A stretch of 64,000 bases of DNA from Yamagishiella unicocca (Eukaryota; Chlorophyta; Chlorophyceae; Chlamydomonadales; Volvocaceae): positions 1 through 64,000 of the forward strand of contig BDSL01000059.1 in NCBI GenBank assembly GCA_003116995.1, in the 5' to 3' direction. This document shows, in pieces, positions 22,850 to 35,753 of the stretch; position 1 is the stretch's first letter, and each line of letters begins with the position of its first letter. A program made the translations under genes and the position numbers. Under the pieces are notes generated by a model. The model saw nothing but the letters and a program-made list of their open reading frames with translations. It was not told the origin of the DNA and searched no databases.

Positions 22850-23863
22850 TGGGCGCGCGATGACCAAACATGGTATTTTGGCACGAACCGTGGGATAACG
22901 TGTTGGGGCGAATAGAGCCGGAGAACCTTTTGGGGCAGACTTTTGTTGTTCAGTGGATGCGATATTAATAGACATAAACTGTGGCTGCTGGACCTGCAAG
23001 AGGGTTATCTTGAGTCGTGTGCGTGTATAGAAGCGTTTCCTTATTTCACGTTTCCTTCCTACTGGCGTAACCAAGGCTGGTACTGGATCGCAAGTATACC
23101 TAATACAAACGCACAACTGTGCCGTCGCCGTGGCATCGGGAGCGTGCGTGCGTGTGTTCTTACAAGTGATGGATAATCCTGCGTTTGATGCATATAATTC
23201 GCAGCAGGTGGCGGTCGCTGGTTACATGTCACGAGGCCTGGTGACGAATATGCTCTGGCGCGCGGTGCGGTGGAATAATCGCAGCCATTAACATCTATTC
23301 TTGAGCGGCGAGGCCAGCTTTTTCTCAGTAGGTTTCCTGTGAAAAAATCGCAGAAGGATACCTATCTCCCATGCACCTCGTATATAACCGGGAGCTCATG
23401 CCTCAGGCTGAATGAAATTTGGAGAGGCGCAGTTGGCCTCACAAGCAAGCTATGATGCAGAGCCATCTCCGGTTCATCGCACCGCACACGGCGTTAACTG
23501 CACGAGGCCCAGTGTCTTGGGACACCGAGTATGCACACGCTAGTCTCGCTACAGCACGCAACTAGGCAAGCGTCGGCGCAACGCAAGACTCCGGACGTAT
23601 GCAGAAGCGCTCGCACGCATAATGGAGCCAGCACCCAAACACTATAAAAGAACGGCAAGTGGACGATATGGTATTCGCGTTGTCCGCGCGAGAACAGCAT
23701 CCTTGCGCCAACCTGCCACCGAAAGCCCTGCAAGACGGCAGGGCGTCTCTTCATCGCCCGCATTTCATCGGCACCGGAGCGGTCCGAGCGACACCGCCTG
23801 GCTCGACGTGAAGGCCGCACTGGCTCTTTGGCTGCAAGTAGCCGTGACAGACATCATACCCAT
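22850..23863. other. Intergenic between converging RAB23 and PFK, no gene seen
   Basis: Both flanking genes end here (plus-strand RAB23 and minus-strand PFK). TTACA sequences at 23160 and 23222 are possible minus-strand poly(A) signals for PFK. No ORF shows family similarity or consistent splice borders. Confidence 0.6.
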
Positions 23864-26800
23864 TTACGTGAGGTCCGGCTGCCGAATGGCTGCGATCAGG
23901 CGGTTCCACCGGCGGCCCTTGGGGTTGACCTGGGGCGCGGCAGCGATGAAACGGTCGGTACGGGCATGATGACACGTACTCGTACATACTCATTGTGTAC
24001 GTGAGGCCAAGACTGGGACAGTGAAAGTGCGCGTGCGCATGGCCCGCAGCCTCCCCGGCACTGCGCTCTCCATCTCGACTTACCTTGCGCGGCGCCTGGA
24101 TGATCATGGGGATGGGCAGGTACACGTAGTGCGTGTTCACGAGGCCCACGGTGACGTCCGTGAAGCCGGCGAACGCGCCGTGCACAGCGCCCTGACCCAG
24201 GACCTTGCAGTAGATGCGGTCGTTACTGGTGGTTGGTACGGAGCGGATCATGTACGACGGATCGATGTACTTGATATCCGCGTCACCCTGTATCGCACAC
24301 CAAGAGCGGCCGGTGTTGAGGGCAAGCGTGCGCCAACAATCTACAAGCTGTCGGTTTTCCAGCGTTAAAGAAATTCGATTCGTACCTTGAACCACTTCTT
24401 AAACTCGTTGCGCAGGTAGACGCCGATGTCCGCAAGGATCGGGTTGCCGCTAGCATCGGTTCCCGCTGCACCTTCCTGGGAGACCGGCGGAAGGTGCGGT
24501 TGGGATAGCAGTCAGCACCAAGCAGTGGGAAGGAACACAGGAAACCGACGCAGAGGGTGGAGAACGGCAGAGGGTTCGGTATTCGCATGACGCCGCCGCC
24601 CCCGACACCCAACGCAGGCAGCGCACCATGAGCAGGTCCTGGCCGGCACCCTCCGCCACGCAGACGACGCAGTGGCCCTGCTTCTCGAACACGTGGGCCA
24701 CCTGAGAGGAGACGGGTCCAGGCAGTCGAGGGCCTGAGTCGGTGGGATTGGGGTGCAGACTTGTGATCTGGTAGAAGCAACAGTATCATATTGGATACAA
24801 TCAGGCTTTTCTTACTTCGGGCCTAACAGCCAGCTCAGCGCACACGGTAGCACACTCGACGTGGAAGCCAAGCCCGGCAGGCAGCCAAGGTGTCACGTGC
24901 TAGCGGCGACTGCCGGCCAGACCCCATCCACCCTTCCTTACGTGAGCGCAGAGCTTATCGATGCGGAAGGGCATCTCGGGTATGAGGCACACATCCGCGA
25001 CGCCTGAGGGAAGCGAAGGGCGCGAACAGCACCAGTGCACAGAGCGATCAGCGATACCAGCGGCGAAGAGGTTAGGGAAATGTCAGCTCAATGCGCTGCG
25101 GTGCACTGCTGCCCGGTCATCGCCGTGTCGCCGTCGCCGTGTGGGCCACCCGAAGGCGCCAACCGCGTGTCAAAACTTTTCTCCAATTAATTTATCCCCT
25201 TTCCTCCTACGTCGGTCGTCGGTTCGCGTCGCCACCCACCCGAAGCCATGGCGGCTTGCATGGCGATGAAGCCCGACTGGCGACCCATCAGCTTCACGAC
25301 GCCCAGGCCGTTACGCGCACTGCTGGCCTCCACCTGCGGACGTCAGAACGTAGCAGCGGCAGTCCGCCATCAGGAGCTAAAACACCTTCCACGATAGGAT
25401 CCCGGTGCAACAGCAGAGGACTGTGGGCAAGGATTGACGGCCCCTGTCAGCCCGAATACCAATAGATAACCTGGGTTTTCCGGATTATTGACATGTTCAG
25501 ATTGAGTTGGATTCAGCTGAGTCTACGCTGTGCGGAAACCCGTAACGCGGCCAAGCCCCACTGCCATGCGTTCCCTCACGGACCCACATCACCCATCCGC
25601 GACTGCGGATCCACGGTGCTTCGCCTGTCGTGGCTTGTCACACCTTTGCGGCCAGCAGGGCCCGCTGCGCCTCCTCAACCGCCGTCTCGAATCCGAAGCA
25701 CTTGTCGATAATGAGGATGTCGTTATCGATGGACTTGGGCACACCCACGACCGTGCACACCACGCCCTGCGCCTCGCACTCCTCCGAGATGGCATTGGCA
25801 GCTGCGTTGCCGCCGTTGCCGCCCACCTGACGAGCACGCCGTACATGATGCAGTACGCCGTAACATCGTGATTAGCAGCAGCGGCGACACACTACAAATA
25901 TCGGTAATTCGATATGCAGTAAGGACATCAGCTTCGTCGCAGTTTCGTTTCGTACACCTGCCCTTCTTCGATACTTCGAGCCTCCTGCCACTCGCTGCCA
26001 CTTAACACGGGCCAAGCAAAGCTTTACGCTCGCCGCACTCACCACAAAGACCATGTTGAGGCCCCACAGGTCGATACGACGCACGATCTGCTTGACGTTG
26101 GCGCCACCGCGGCTAGTACCCTGCAGGTGATCCGAGGAAAAGATATCAGCGTACGCCCAGTTAGCTGCGGGAGGCTTCCAGTCGGGTCCTTCGACCAAGG
26201 GCGACTTGCCATCACTCAAAACCCACGCCGCCTCACACACCAGCCCCGACTGCTGACCTGACAAGCCGACAACCCTCGTGGGCGCGCCAGCGGCGTTTCC
26301 CGTCCCCATTTGCGGCCCAGCCCAGCCCAGCCCAGCCCAGCCCAGCCCAGCCCAGCCCAGCCCCAGCGCACCCCACACACAAAGACAGACGCCGGTGTGT
26401 TTGTGCGGCACTTACCAGCATGGTGCCTCCCTTGAGGTGGATGCCATCCACGTACTTGCGGGTCAGCGTGATGGGTTTGTCGTCGCGCTCGTAGAAGCCG
26501 CGCAGGCCGTAGCGGATGCCCAGGATGTTGTCCTCGTTGACGCCGTAATCCGTCAGCGTGTACACGATGTTCTGGAGCGGTGGCGGTGGCAGGTGCAGGG
26601 GAGCAGGTGGAGGGCAAGTGAGGGCCGTAAATGAGGGGTATGTAATGCCAGCGGGAAGTGCTGATGGAATAACACGTACGCTTTGATGACGGAGCAGGTG
26701 GCTCTTTGTGGGGTCGCCCCCTGGGTCGCCGGCCTCCACGCGCGCATTCCTTCTTGCCGTGTGCTGTGCTGTGCGACCACACACGCATCAAAGACCCATG

Positions 26801-29138
26801 TGCCTGCCGTTCAGTTCAGGTAGGAGCACAAGCACACATTTCCCCTCGCCCAACCCAGCCTGGCCTCGCCGCACCTGGACCACGTCGTTGAGGCCGGGGC
26901 ACAGCCCACCGCACGTCACCACCGCCGCGCTGACCTGCAGCCCCGGAAGGCGAGGGAGCGTGGGAAGACCAGGCGGGCGTTCGCCACTTGGGTCAGTGGA
27001 AGGCGGGTAAGGGGCGCGTGAATCCAGCCACACTGGCATGCGTGTTTGGCTGGCCCATGTGCGGGGACCGCAGTAGTGCGCCAAGATGCCGCAGGCAACC
27101 ATCGCCGCGTGGTGTAGCCTGGCGCCTGGCGTGCCGTTGTGCGTTGCATGCGTTCTGGCCGCCGGGTACCAAAGGCGGCACGCCGGGACCGCGACTAACG
27201 CAGCCATATGGGTGTCCCTCTGCGGACACCGTGCGGTATCATGACCCCCCGCAGCATCCCGGGAGCTGCTGCACGTTGCTCCCTGCGGCCCCTCCCCTCC
27301 TCATGCTTCCTGGCCTCCACATCCGCAGCCCTTCGATCCTGAAATGCCGACCCAGCACCAGCTGCTGTACGCCCTGGCAACGAGCTCTTCCGCCAACACC
27401 TGTGGCCCACCGCTCTGCCATCGCTGTGTCGCGTGCACGCCTCGCCTGACAGCCTGCGCCCCTGGCGTTCGACCGTCTTCTCCACCACATCTGCGACCTG
27501 ATGCGATGCCCCAAACGACCTCGCGCGCATCCCTCCGACCCATTTTACAGACCCCAGCGTCTAGATGCTGGAGGGAGCACACAAATGTGCAGCGCACGTG
27601 GTCACCATTTCCCAGGCGTCCGTCGCAGTAGGTCTGGGCTCTCAAATGGGCCTCTCCCTCCCCGGGGCTTTCATGCCACCCCCCCTCTCCCGGCTCCCCT
27701 GCGTGCTCCCGATGCGGACTTGCGGAGCCCCGAGGGCAGCTGTTCACCTGCTTGGGGTCAAAGTAGATGGTTTTCCGGGGCCCGCAGCGGATGGACCACT
27801 CAGGAAGCAGGATGCACGAGTCCTCATCGCCATGCGTCAACACGCCATCCGCGCAGAAGGATCCTATGGGGAGAGGGACGACCGAGCAGCGCCGGTAGCG
27901 GCAGTGGCAGCGACAGCGGGGGCGCATGTGGGGTGTGGGACGACCGAGGAGCGCCGGTAGCGGCAGCGGCAGAGGCAGAGGGGGCGCATGTGGGGTGGGG
28001 GACGACCGAGCAGCGCCGGTAGCGGCAGAGGCAGAGGCAGCGGGGGCGCATGTTCAGCAGGAGTTAGATGATGCGGAGGTGCGTCGGTGCTGGCACGGGG
28101 TGCAGCAGCGGTGCATCCAGAACGAGGTGAACCACGGCCAAAGCCCTGGTTGGGCCTTCGCAATTTGTTGTGCCGTGACGTGCTGTTGCCTCTGGGCTTT
28201 TGTCAAGCACGAGGTGACCAGTCTGCGCAAAGCTGACGACTGGCACGGCTTCGCGCCTTCCTTAGCTACGCGTGCTGGGAGTGAAGAGTGCTCAGTGTCT
28301 GGAGGTATGACGGGTGCGCCAGAGAGCCGTGCCGGAGGTGACGAGGTGGCGCCGGCATGTGGCTGGTGAGGGCGAGGGAGCGGGCCTTGCATGCGCTCGG
28401 CCCCCCCCCCGTGGATTCGCGGATCCTCTTATTAAAAAAACCCTAAGCACGGCACTGCATACCTGCAGACTCCGTTGACTCGAACTCCACCGTGTGCAAG
28501 CGAATACGGTCGCGGTCGCCAACTGTCAGGGTCGGAAATGAAAGGAGGATATCGAGCATTCACTTTTAGGGTTCTGGGACTCGGCACCAGGACTAGGGGT
28601 GTACCGAGGAGTTCACTACTTGACCCCGGTTTTCCCACCCAGGCCTACCAAAGCCGCCTCCCTGGTTGTTATCAGCGATGAATGGGCTGTCCCTGCGGAT
28701 TGGGAGAAATCAGACGGGTAAGTGTCCTGGTATAAGTGGCAGTGATTGTCACGCTGGGGTCTGAACTGAGTCGCACCTGGGAACCAGGTACTGCCGGAGG
28801 TCCTTGAGTTCCAGTACATCTGAAAAACATACGCTGTCAGTTTTTGAGGGCTTGACGGCGGCAAACAGCGCGCTATCATGTCGGCACGCACCATCTTCGT
28901 CGCTGCTCTGCATCGAAATCCGGCCCGCGCCATAAGGGTTGGTAACGTATGCGCCAGTAGTTGGAGTTGGTGCCGACTTCGATTCTTGCTTCGCGGCCTC
29001 AGACGTTTCGGCAACGCACGACACCCGCATGGAGCCCCGGCCTGCTGACCGGCATGCCACAGGCGCAGTCCGAATCACGCGCTGGCCGGTTGATCCCGAG
29101 ATCCATGTGCTGGCTGAAGCTGGCCATTGCAGCCGCAT
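23864..29138 (-). CDS. PFK: ATP-dependent 6-phosphofructokinase, plastid-targeted plant type, 14 exons
   Basis: Phosphorylates fructose 6-phosphate in glycolysis. Exons: 29138-28892, 28819-28777, 28692-28649, 27863-27748, 26934-26875, 26571-26416, 26120-26043, 25826-25644, 25333-25240, 25003-24942, 24701-24627, 24475-24386, 24287-24084, 23929-23864; phases all agree, 505 codons. The first about 75 residues are Ser/Ala/Arg-rich and look like a chloroplast transit peptide. Motifs in order: [47 protein letters not shown] (catalytic Asp pair), [52 protein letters not shown]. The Gly-Gly-Asp-Gly of many PFKs is Gly-Gly-Asn-Gly at about residues 250-253. The start at 29138 is the first ATG in the open frame; an in-frame GTG lies seven codons upstream. 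Intron 3 carries a 62-bp repeat. Confidence 0.94.
26306..26363. repeat. (CCCAG)n microsatellite in a PFK intron
   Basis: About eleven direct copies of a CCCAG pentamer lie between PFK exons 26571-26416 and 26120-26043. Confidence 0.9.
27871..28055. repeat. 62-bp minisatellite, about three copies, in PFK intron 3
   Basis: Copies start at about 27877, 27939 and 28001, each beginning GACGACCGAG and containing GCGCCGGTAGCGGCAG. It sits directly next to the acceptor of PFK exon 4, which begins at 27863. Confidence 0.9.
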
Positions 29139-30181
29139 TTTGGACAATGCAATGGTCACGTTGATTGTGTTGTCGAGACTTCACAGGCGTGGTCCCTTCC
29201 GGGTAGCAAAAGGAAAAGATCAACGTGCAATTTCAACGGTTATAAATGGATTAGCACTGCTGGATACGCACCGAACGGGTATTATTCGGCCTCATACCGT
29301 CCCAATTACGGCATTTAGGGCTATCATCCCACGATTGCCTGACCATAAAGACCCCACGACATCATTAACAAAAGTTTAACCAGGCAATTTTACATGCAGG
29401 CTCTGCAACGGCTCTATTCTACTTGGGAAGGGTTGCGCGTCCTTACCTTCGTCCCACAAAGTCCCACCTAGTACGTTGAGCCCGATGCTGCACCAATGTT
29501 GAGTACAATACAAGTGAAAGAATACATGAGCGCACAGCGTGCCAGCGGCCCGTGGGCCTGTGCACCAAGCAGATGGGGGTAATTTCCAGGCCTTGGTGCT
29601 ACCGCACTGAAAAAGTCAAACGACGTGGAAGGCATTGCCTGTTGCAATGGATGAAGTGACAGAGCGCGTTAGAGCATACGTGGGGGTACTACGGCGCCGA
29701 AGCACGTCGATAACTTCCGTGGCGAGACGGCTGCTCAAACTATCAAACCTCCGCGCTTACCCCCCCACGTCCGCTCAAATATTCCTCCCTCTCCTGACTC
29801 GCTAATACTGGGCGTATCAATGGCACAACACGATTTGCTTGGGAACTGCCGCCGACGGCCACGCACTACTACAGTAATAAATTTCGCAGTAGGAATCCCT
29901 ACAAGACCGGCGCTGGCCCACAGAGTGCTATATAAGTAGGCACCTTGCAGCCAACCGCGCAAGGGATGTTTATTATGTCAAAAGCAGCTAACGCCAGCTC
30001 AGCATGCCGGTGTGTGCTGGGACCCCACAACAACAAATTGGTCTGGAACCCACTGTAACCGTTACAACAACAAATGGCAGCCGCTGGTCCGCTGGTCCAC
30101 GCCGCTGGTCCACTCTTCACAACCCAATCAACACTGGCATGGTCATGGAGGAGTGCCCTGCGCCGACCACTGCGGGATCCC
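29139..30181. other. Intergenic: PFK 5' side and HSPA12-like A 3' side
   Basis: About 1.04 kb containing the PFK promoter and the 3' end of the HSPA12-like gene A. It is AT-richer than the coding regions. Near 30051-30066 is the TGTAACCGTTACA motif that also recurs elsewhere in the window; read on the minus strand it supplies a TGTAA about 115 nt past the gene A stop. No other gene seen. Confidence 0.6.
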
Positions 30182-33100
30182 TCACTTGCCGCCGGCCTGC
30201 ACCGCCTCCGCCGGTGCCGGCATCCACGCCACGCTGGTGGCCACTGCGTTCTTGGATTGCGGGTCGCGGGCCAGCAGGGTGATCTCGGTGCCGCCGAAGC
30301 GGAGCTCGATCTGCGCACGGGGCCGCGGCCACGAGGGCGTGTGGCCGAGAGACGGCAACGCGCGATAAGAGGTTGAGCGGGACGGGCCATGGGACTGGCC
30401 GCAGAACCGACGAAACAGGCGGCAAGTGTCCGGACTGGATCACGAATGACCACCACCCTGACTGATGCCCACAGCAATACGCGACATCGGCATCCACACG
30501 GACATGCCGAGCGTCCGTCCGCACCTCGACGTTATAATCTTGCCGACGCACCACCTGGTCGATCCAGCCCGGCGGCAGCTCCAGGGTCACCCGGGCCTGC
30601 TTGCGCATGCCCGGCTCTCCCACGTAGCGTCCGTCGTCGTTCGCCGTGGAGTACAGGTCGATGCCGACTGCCGTGGAGGTCCTGCGCGGGGCAGTGTGGC
30701 GGCGCGCCCTTGCCTATAACCCTTTTTATCGCGGCAGCGCATCTGCCGTGTCATCTATCCAGTGCACGAAGGACAGCGGCTCGCCGGGCAGGGCGAGGCG
30801 GCGGGGCGCATAGCATGCCCTGGCGGTCATCCGCGGCCCCCGAACGCGATGTATACGTGTTAGTCGACATAGGGTTGCTTATCATAGACCCGCTCAGGCC
30901 CGCAGCACCTCCGCACCTGCTGGTTGGGATGAACGTGCGCTTCACCACCTCATCCACCTTGATCAGCTGGTCCCGCCTCACGTACAGCTCGAACACATTC
31001 TCTGCGGCAGGACGTACCTCGGGGGGGTCCAGGCGACGTCATGTCCGTGCAGCAGGGGAGACTGACGACCAGCACGACCCCATGGCAAGGTCCGCTAGAG
31101 CGGCCGCAAGCGAGCACAAGGCGGTACCGCGCACACACCAACATGCGGGCTGAAGGCGGACCGCAAAAAAGCTCATCCTCACACACGGGCTCAAAAGTGT
31201 CGTACAGCTCGTCCATTCTTCGCTTACAGGACGGCGACTGTGTGTGTGTGCGTCGTTCGTCGCCCGCACGCCGCCTGCAGGCTTACCCGCGAAGTATGCG
31301 CCGTCCTCCTCCTTCCAGAGCTTGTCCGGGTAGCCGAAAGCAGCGTTGCTGACCGCGTCCTCGTACCTCCACAGGCATCGGCACGAAATGCCGTACGTGA
31401 GGCGGCTGCGTCGGGCTGACACCCGGGATGGCACCTGGCCGAAGAGCACGGCGCCTGGGATGACATGTGGGAAAAGACGTGGGCCGGGGTATTAAGAAAT
31501 GGACCGGGGTACGTATGCGATTCACACTAGCATCCATCGGGTAGCTAAAGTCAGGATTGTGCGACAGGTTGAGAATATCATGCTGTACGACATCAAAGCT
31601 AAATAATTATCCCGGCCTTATATCACCCGGGGCTTCCTAACCATGCCCCCTAGCTAAAGGAAGCAGCACCTGCGCCACTACACATCACTCGAAGCCTCCC
31701 ACCCACCGGTCACCACCACAGCCCCCGGTTGATTCGGGATCAGCAGCGGCACCCCCCGCTCCTGCGCCAGCTGCCTGATCCGGCGCTGCAGGTAGGGCGA
31801 GCTGGCAAGCCCGCCCGCCAGCAGCATCTGCACCCGGGGACGAGGGAGGGAACAAGCGGCGTCTGTGGGCAGGCCCATGGCGGCAGTGCGGGCTGGGTTG
31901 AGCCGCACCTTGTTGCAGGCGTTTCCGCCCCGCTCCCCCTCCGCCAGCACGTCGGTGGCCGCCGTCACGACCTGCTCCACCACCGGCCCGAACACGTCCC
32001 GCTCCAGAACCTCCTCCGACAGCACCAACACGCCGCCGGGCCGTAACGCCGACGGCTTGGAGGCGGCGGAGGAGATCGCGTCCACTAGGCCCTGGGGCAG
32101 CTGCAGCCCGCCCCCAGGCTCGCGGCGGCACGTGGGATTGGTAGAGGCGGCGGGCTGTCGGGCAGGCATTACAAGGAGCACGGTAAAATTAGCCGCACAA
32201 GTGACTACTGCATGTTGGTTCACTTGTGTTGTCGACTTGCACGCTGTCGACTTGCACGCGAGGCCGAAATAGCGCCGGAGAGCGCCTACGCGCCAATAAT
32301 GCGGCCCTCCCTCCCGCTCCACACATAAGGCCTCCATAAGGCCTCCACACGCGCAGTATGCCGGAGCGAACATCCTGTTTGACAGCTGCAGCCAATCCTT
32401 TGGCTACGTCAGCCTTAATAAACCCCGTCCATCTTGCAGCACGGCGCGGTAGGGCCTTAACGAAACGCTGCCTACCTTGTCGTGGGCCAGCAGCCTAGCT
32501 ATTGGCTGGTTTAAGAAGTTTACGATGCCGGACAGCCCGCAATCAGGCCGGTTGTGCTGCTGCATCGCATCCACCAGGCCCGGCGGCAGCTGCAGCGACA
32601 CGGGGCCGGAACACCGCTTGGCAGCTTCCCACCTGCCGGGCAAATAAACGGGGGCACGACGAAACCGCAAGTAGATTCAGCCCTACAAACATCGTAGGTC
32701 CATGGGCCGCCACCAGCAAGTGGCTATGAAGGGGCCAGCCTGTCGGTTCCGTAAAGGCACACCGTTACAAGGCCGCGCGCGTTCGCTCGTCCCAGCTAGC
32801 GAATCGCACCCTTAGGTCGTCCCATGGGTCAATCCATGGAAATGTAGACAGCGGTCAGACCCAACTGCAGCGCCCTGCGTCGCTGTGTATGCAACCGCGC
32901 ACCCACCATTGCCCATGTATACCTGGTCGTGAGCCACGCCCACTCGCCCGGCTTCTCCTGCTGCCAGGTGTCCCACGGGTCGGCGCCCACCAGCGACCGC
33001 ACGTGGCGCCACGCCGCCGCATCCACGAAGCGCCCGCCCGCCAGCACCCCTGTGGATGAGGGCAGATGAGGGTGAGGGCGAGGGTGGTTGCGGTGGCAAT

Positions 33101-35753
33101 GCGGGCCGCCGGCGGTGCGTTCCGTTGGCCGCCCACCCTGCAGCGCATCCCAGCAAGGAACCCTCCCTGGAGTCGTGCAGTCCGTGCCAAGCAACAAACG
33201 CACCTTTTCCCTCGCCCTCGTGCGCGCGCTGCTAAACGTGCTAGGTGTCATGGCTTATGCGTGAGCTCACCCTTTCCCACGGCCGCCTCCTCCAGCCGCA
33301 CATCTCGCCCCGCGCCCACCACACGGTGCAGCGTCATGTCCGCCGTACCGCCGCCGCAATCCAGAACCAGAACCACGTCGCCGTCGCGGAGGCTCGCCGC
33401 AACACGGGAGCCGCTCCCCCCCCGGGAGGCACCGCCACCAGACGCCGCGGGTGGTGAGCCCCCAACCTGGTTCAGCACCCCCTTGGCCGCCACATCCCCG
33501 CCGCGGTCGGCAGCTACTGTCGCCTTATCGCGCGGCCTGCTGCCGGGCTGCTGCTGCAGTATGGTTGCCGCCAGGGCCGCCGCCTCGGGCTCCAGCGCCA
33601 GGTGCAGCGAGCCAGGGTCGGAGGCGCGGGCCATGCCTACGTGGCGGGGGATAAGAGAATCCGGGCGGGGGAGGACGCTTCGTGAGCGCGAAAGGGCTTC
33701 ATCCACTTCTTGGACCGTAACTGACTGACATCCGTTCGCGTAAATCGCTAGATACTAGGCTGATAACATAACACTTGCCGATATACAAGATTAAAATCCG
33801 GACGACCGAAAAAACCATTTTCTGCACCACTGACCGCCCTCCCCGGCCCCCTGCCCCGGACCCGCGCGCTCACCCGCCCTGTTCGCTGCCTGGCGCATCT
33901 TGGCCTTGGCCGCCTCGTCCCACATGGCCGGCACCGTGAGGCACCACACGATGCTGGCGGGGTCCAGGGAGCCCGCAGCGGCCGACCGGGCGAGGTGCTT
34001 GTAGATGTACCTTCCGGCAGTTGCAGGGAGAGGAGCAGCAGCAAGGGGAACGGCGTAAGGTCTTTAGGAGCACTGTTTCGCCGGAGCGTGTGCATTTGGG
34101 ACCGATCCCCGCCATTGAAAGGGCTCGATCGCATCTTCAACCGCGAGAATGGATCCCGAACGGTAACGCATTTTTTGACAGCTGATAGAACATGCGAAGT
34201 CGTCATCCACATCTTTTTGATACGAACACAACGTCGGTCTGCGGCGTTTTGTAAACATATCTCAGCAGACGTTTTCATCCGATCACTTGCGCTCGCGCCC
34301 TGAACAGTAGCAACATTCCAATTTTGGTGTTATGCAACACCCCACCTTGTCGTACACAGGTGTACACCCACATACCTTCCCGCTCACATCCCTATCCCAC
34401 CCACCCTCGCAGCTCGGTCAGGTAGTCCGCCACCACCTGCACCGCAGTCAGGCCGGTTGGCAGCGCGGGACATAAGCCTGCGGCCTCACCCCCGGCCGCT
34501 GCCGGCGGCGCCCCCTGCTGCTGCTGGTGCTCCAACAGCAGCAGCTTGAAGCTGTCCAGGTAGGTGTAGCCGCCGCTTCGTCGCTCCAGGTCACCCATCT
34601 GGGACCAGCGCTTCCACGCCGACCAGCCCCACGCGACCTGGCCGCAATAGAGTGAGCATGCGAATCCGGGGGACATAACACATAAGAGACAGCTCGGCAG
34701 CGGCATGCCAACTTTGTGTCTGCACGGCCCTCCGGACCAAATGCAGGGCTACCAATCGGGCTGCCAAATGCAGGGCTACCAATCGGGCTGCCAAATGCAG
34801 GGCTACCAATCGGGCTGCCAAATGCAGGGCTACCAATCGGGCTGGTAATGCCGTAGCACGCCGGATTGCCGCGCAAAGACGCGACGTTGGGATGTCGTGA
34901 CACAATACGTAACCGCTACAACAACAATGTGATCAACACAGTGCTGGCACGACGCTTAGGCAGCGGCCGCTCGATACAACTCGGGAGGCAGTACGACATG
35001 GTGATCATGTACGACAGCCACGCTTGTAAGCCGCTCGGCGCTGCTATACCAGCGCACAAATCCGATGCGCACCATCTCGAGCATTACCTTTTCAGTGCGA
35101 TCAGCTGGCCGCTAGTCATGCCGTACACACACTGAGTACGAGAATTGTCGGCGCCAGGACTGTGTCACGACAAGGAAACCTGCCCTACGTCGCGCGTGTT
35201 TGAATTTATTTCCCGCAATGCGTCGTGCGGCGAATGGACCCCGCCCTGCCTGGGTTTCGAGGGACGGACCCACGGGTCAGGAGGCGCGTCCTGGAGGCCC
35301 TCGCGTCCTGGGGCTTACCACTTTCCTGTCACGATAGAGAATGGCTGTGAGGGTCTTGGGGTCCATGGCGGGTTGGTCGGGCCACGACTGGTGCGACATG
35401 ACTTGGGTGAGGGCAGGGGGCGCGGGGCGCCCGGACGTCGGCGCCGGCCGCACCGCATCGCTGCTGCTTGCGGTGTCGCCCAGGCGGGAATACGCGAAGC
35501 CAGAGGCATAGGTGCCGAAGTCAACGCCAATCGCCCAGGTGGGCTTGGGTCGTGGACGGCCGGACGGTGCGGAGGCAGAGGAGGCGCTTGGGTTGCGCTG
35601 CGGCGGAAAGGTGTGGTCGGGCTGAGAAGAAGCGAGAAGAAGCGGCTGGACGCCGCTGCGCGCAGGCCGGGGCGCTAGGCGGGTCTGTCGATGGCCGAGC
35701 GAGCGCAGACTGTGATGGCCCGCGCAGGAGCAGCTGGCGCCCGAGGGCAGCAT
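30182..35753 (-). CDS. HSPA12-like Hsp70-family ATPase, copy A, 12 exons
   Basis: Divergent Hsp70/actin-fold ATPase of the HSPA12A/B type; cellular role not known here. Exons: 35753-35319, 34637-34405, 34010-33874, 33636-33271, 33049-32923, 32632-32476, 32100-31909, 31827-31707, 31454-31287, 31001-30917, 30681-30525, 30310-30182; phases agree, 768 codons. Phosphate-1 motif AIGVDFGTYASGF (about 68-80), WCLTVPAMW, LALEPEAAAL, phosphate-2 motif VLDCGGGTADMTLH, adenosine motif AGGLASSPYLQ, then AVLFGQVPSRVSARR and the C-terminal FGGTEITLLARD. The N-terminal about 65 residues are Ser/Pro/Arg-rich and poorly conserved. Compared with copy B it has one extra coding exon (32632-32476) whose LQLPPGLVDAM duplicates the start of the next exon. 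It lies head to head with copy B. Confidence 0.9.
34737..34844. repeat. 27-bp minisatellite, four copies, in intron 1 of HSPA12-like A
   Basis: Exactly four near-identical 27-bp units containing GGGCTACCAATCGGGCTG. The repeat is absent from the corresponding intron of copy B. Confidence 0.95.
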
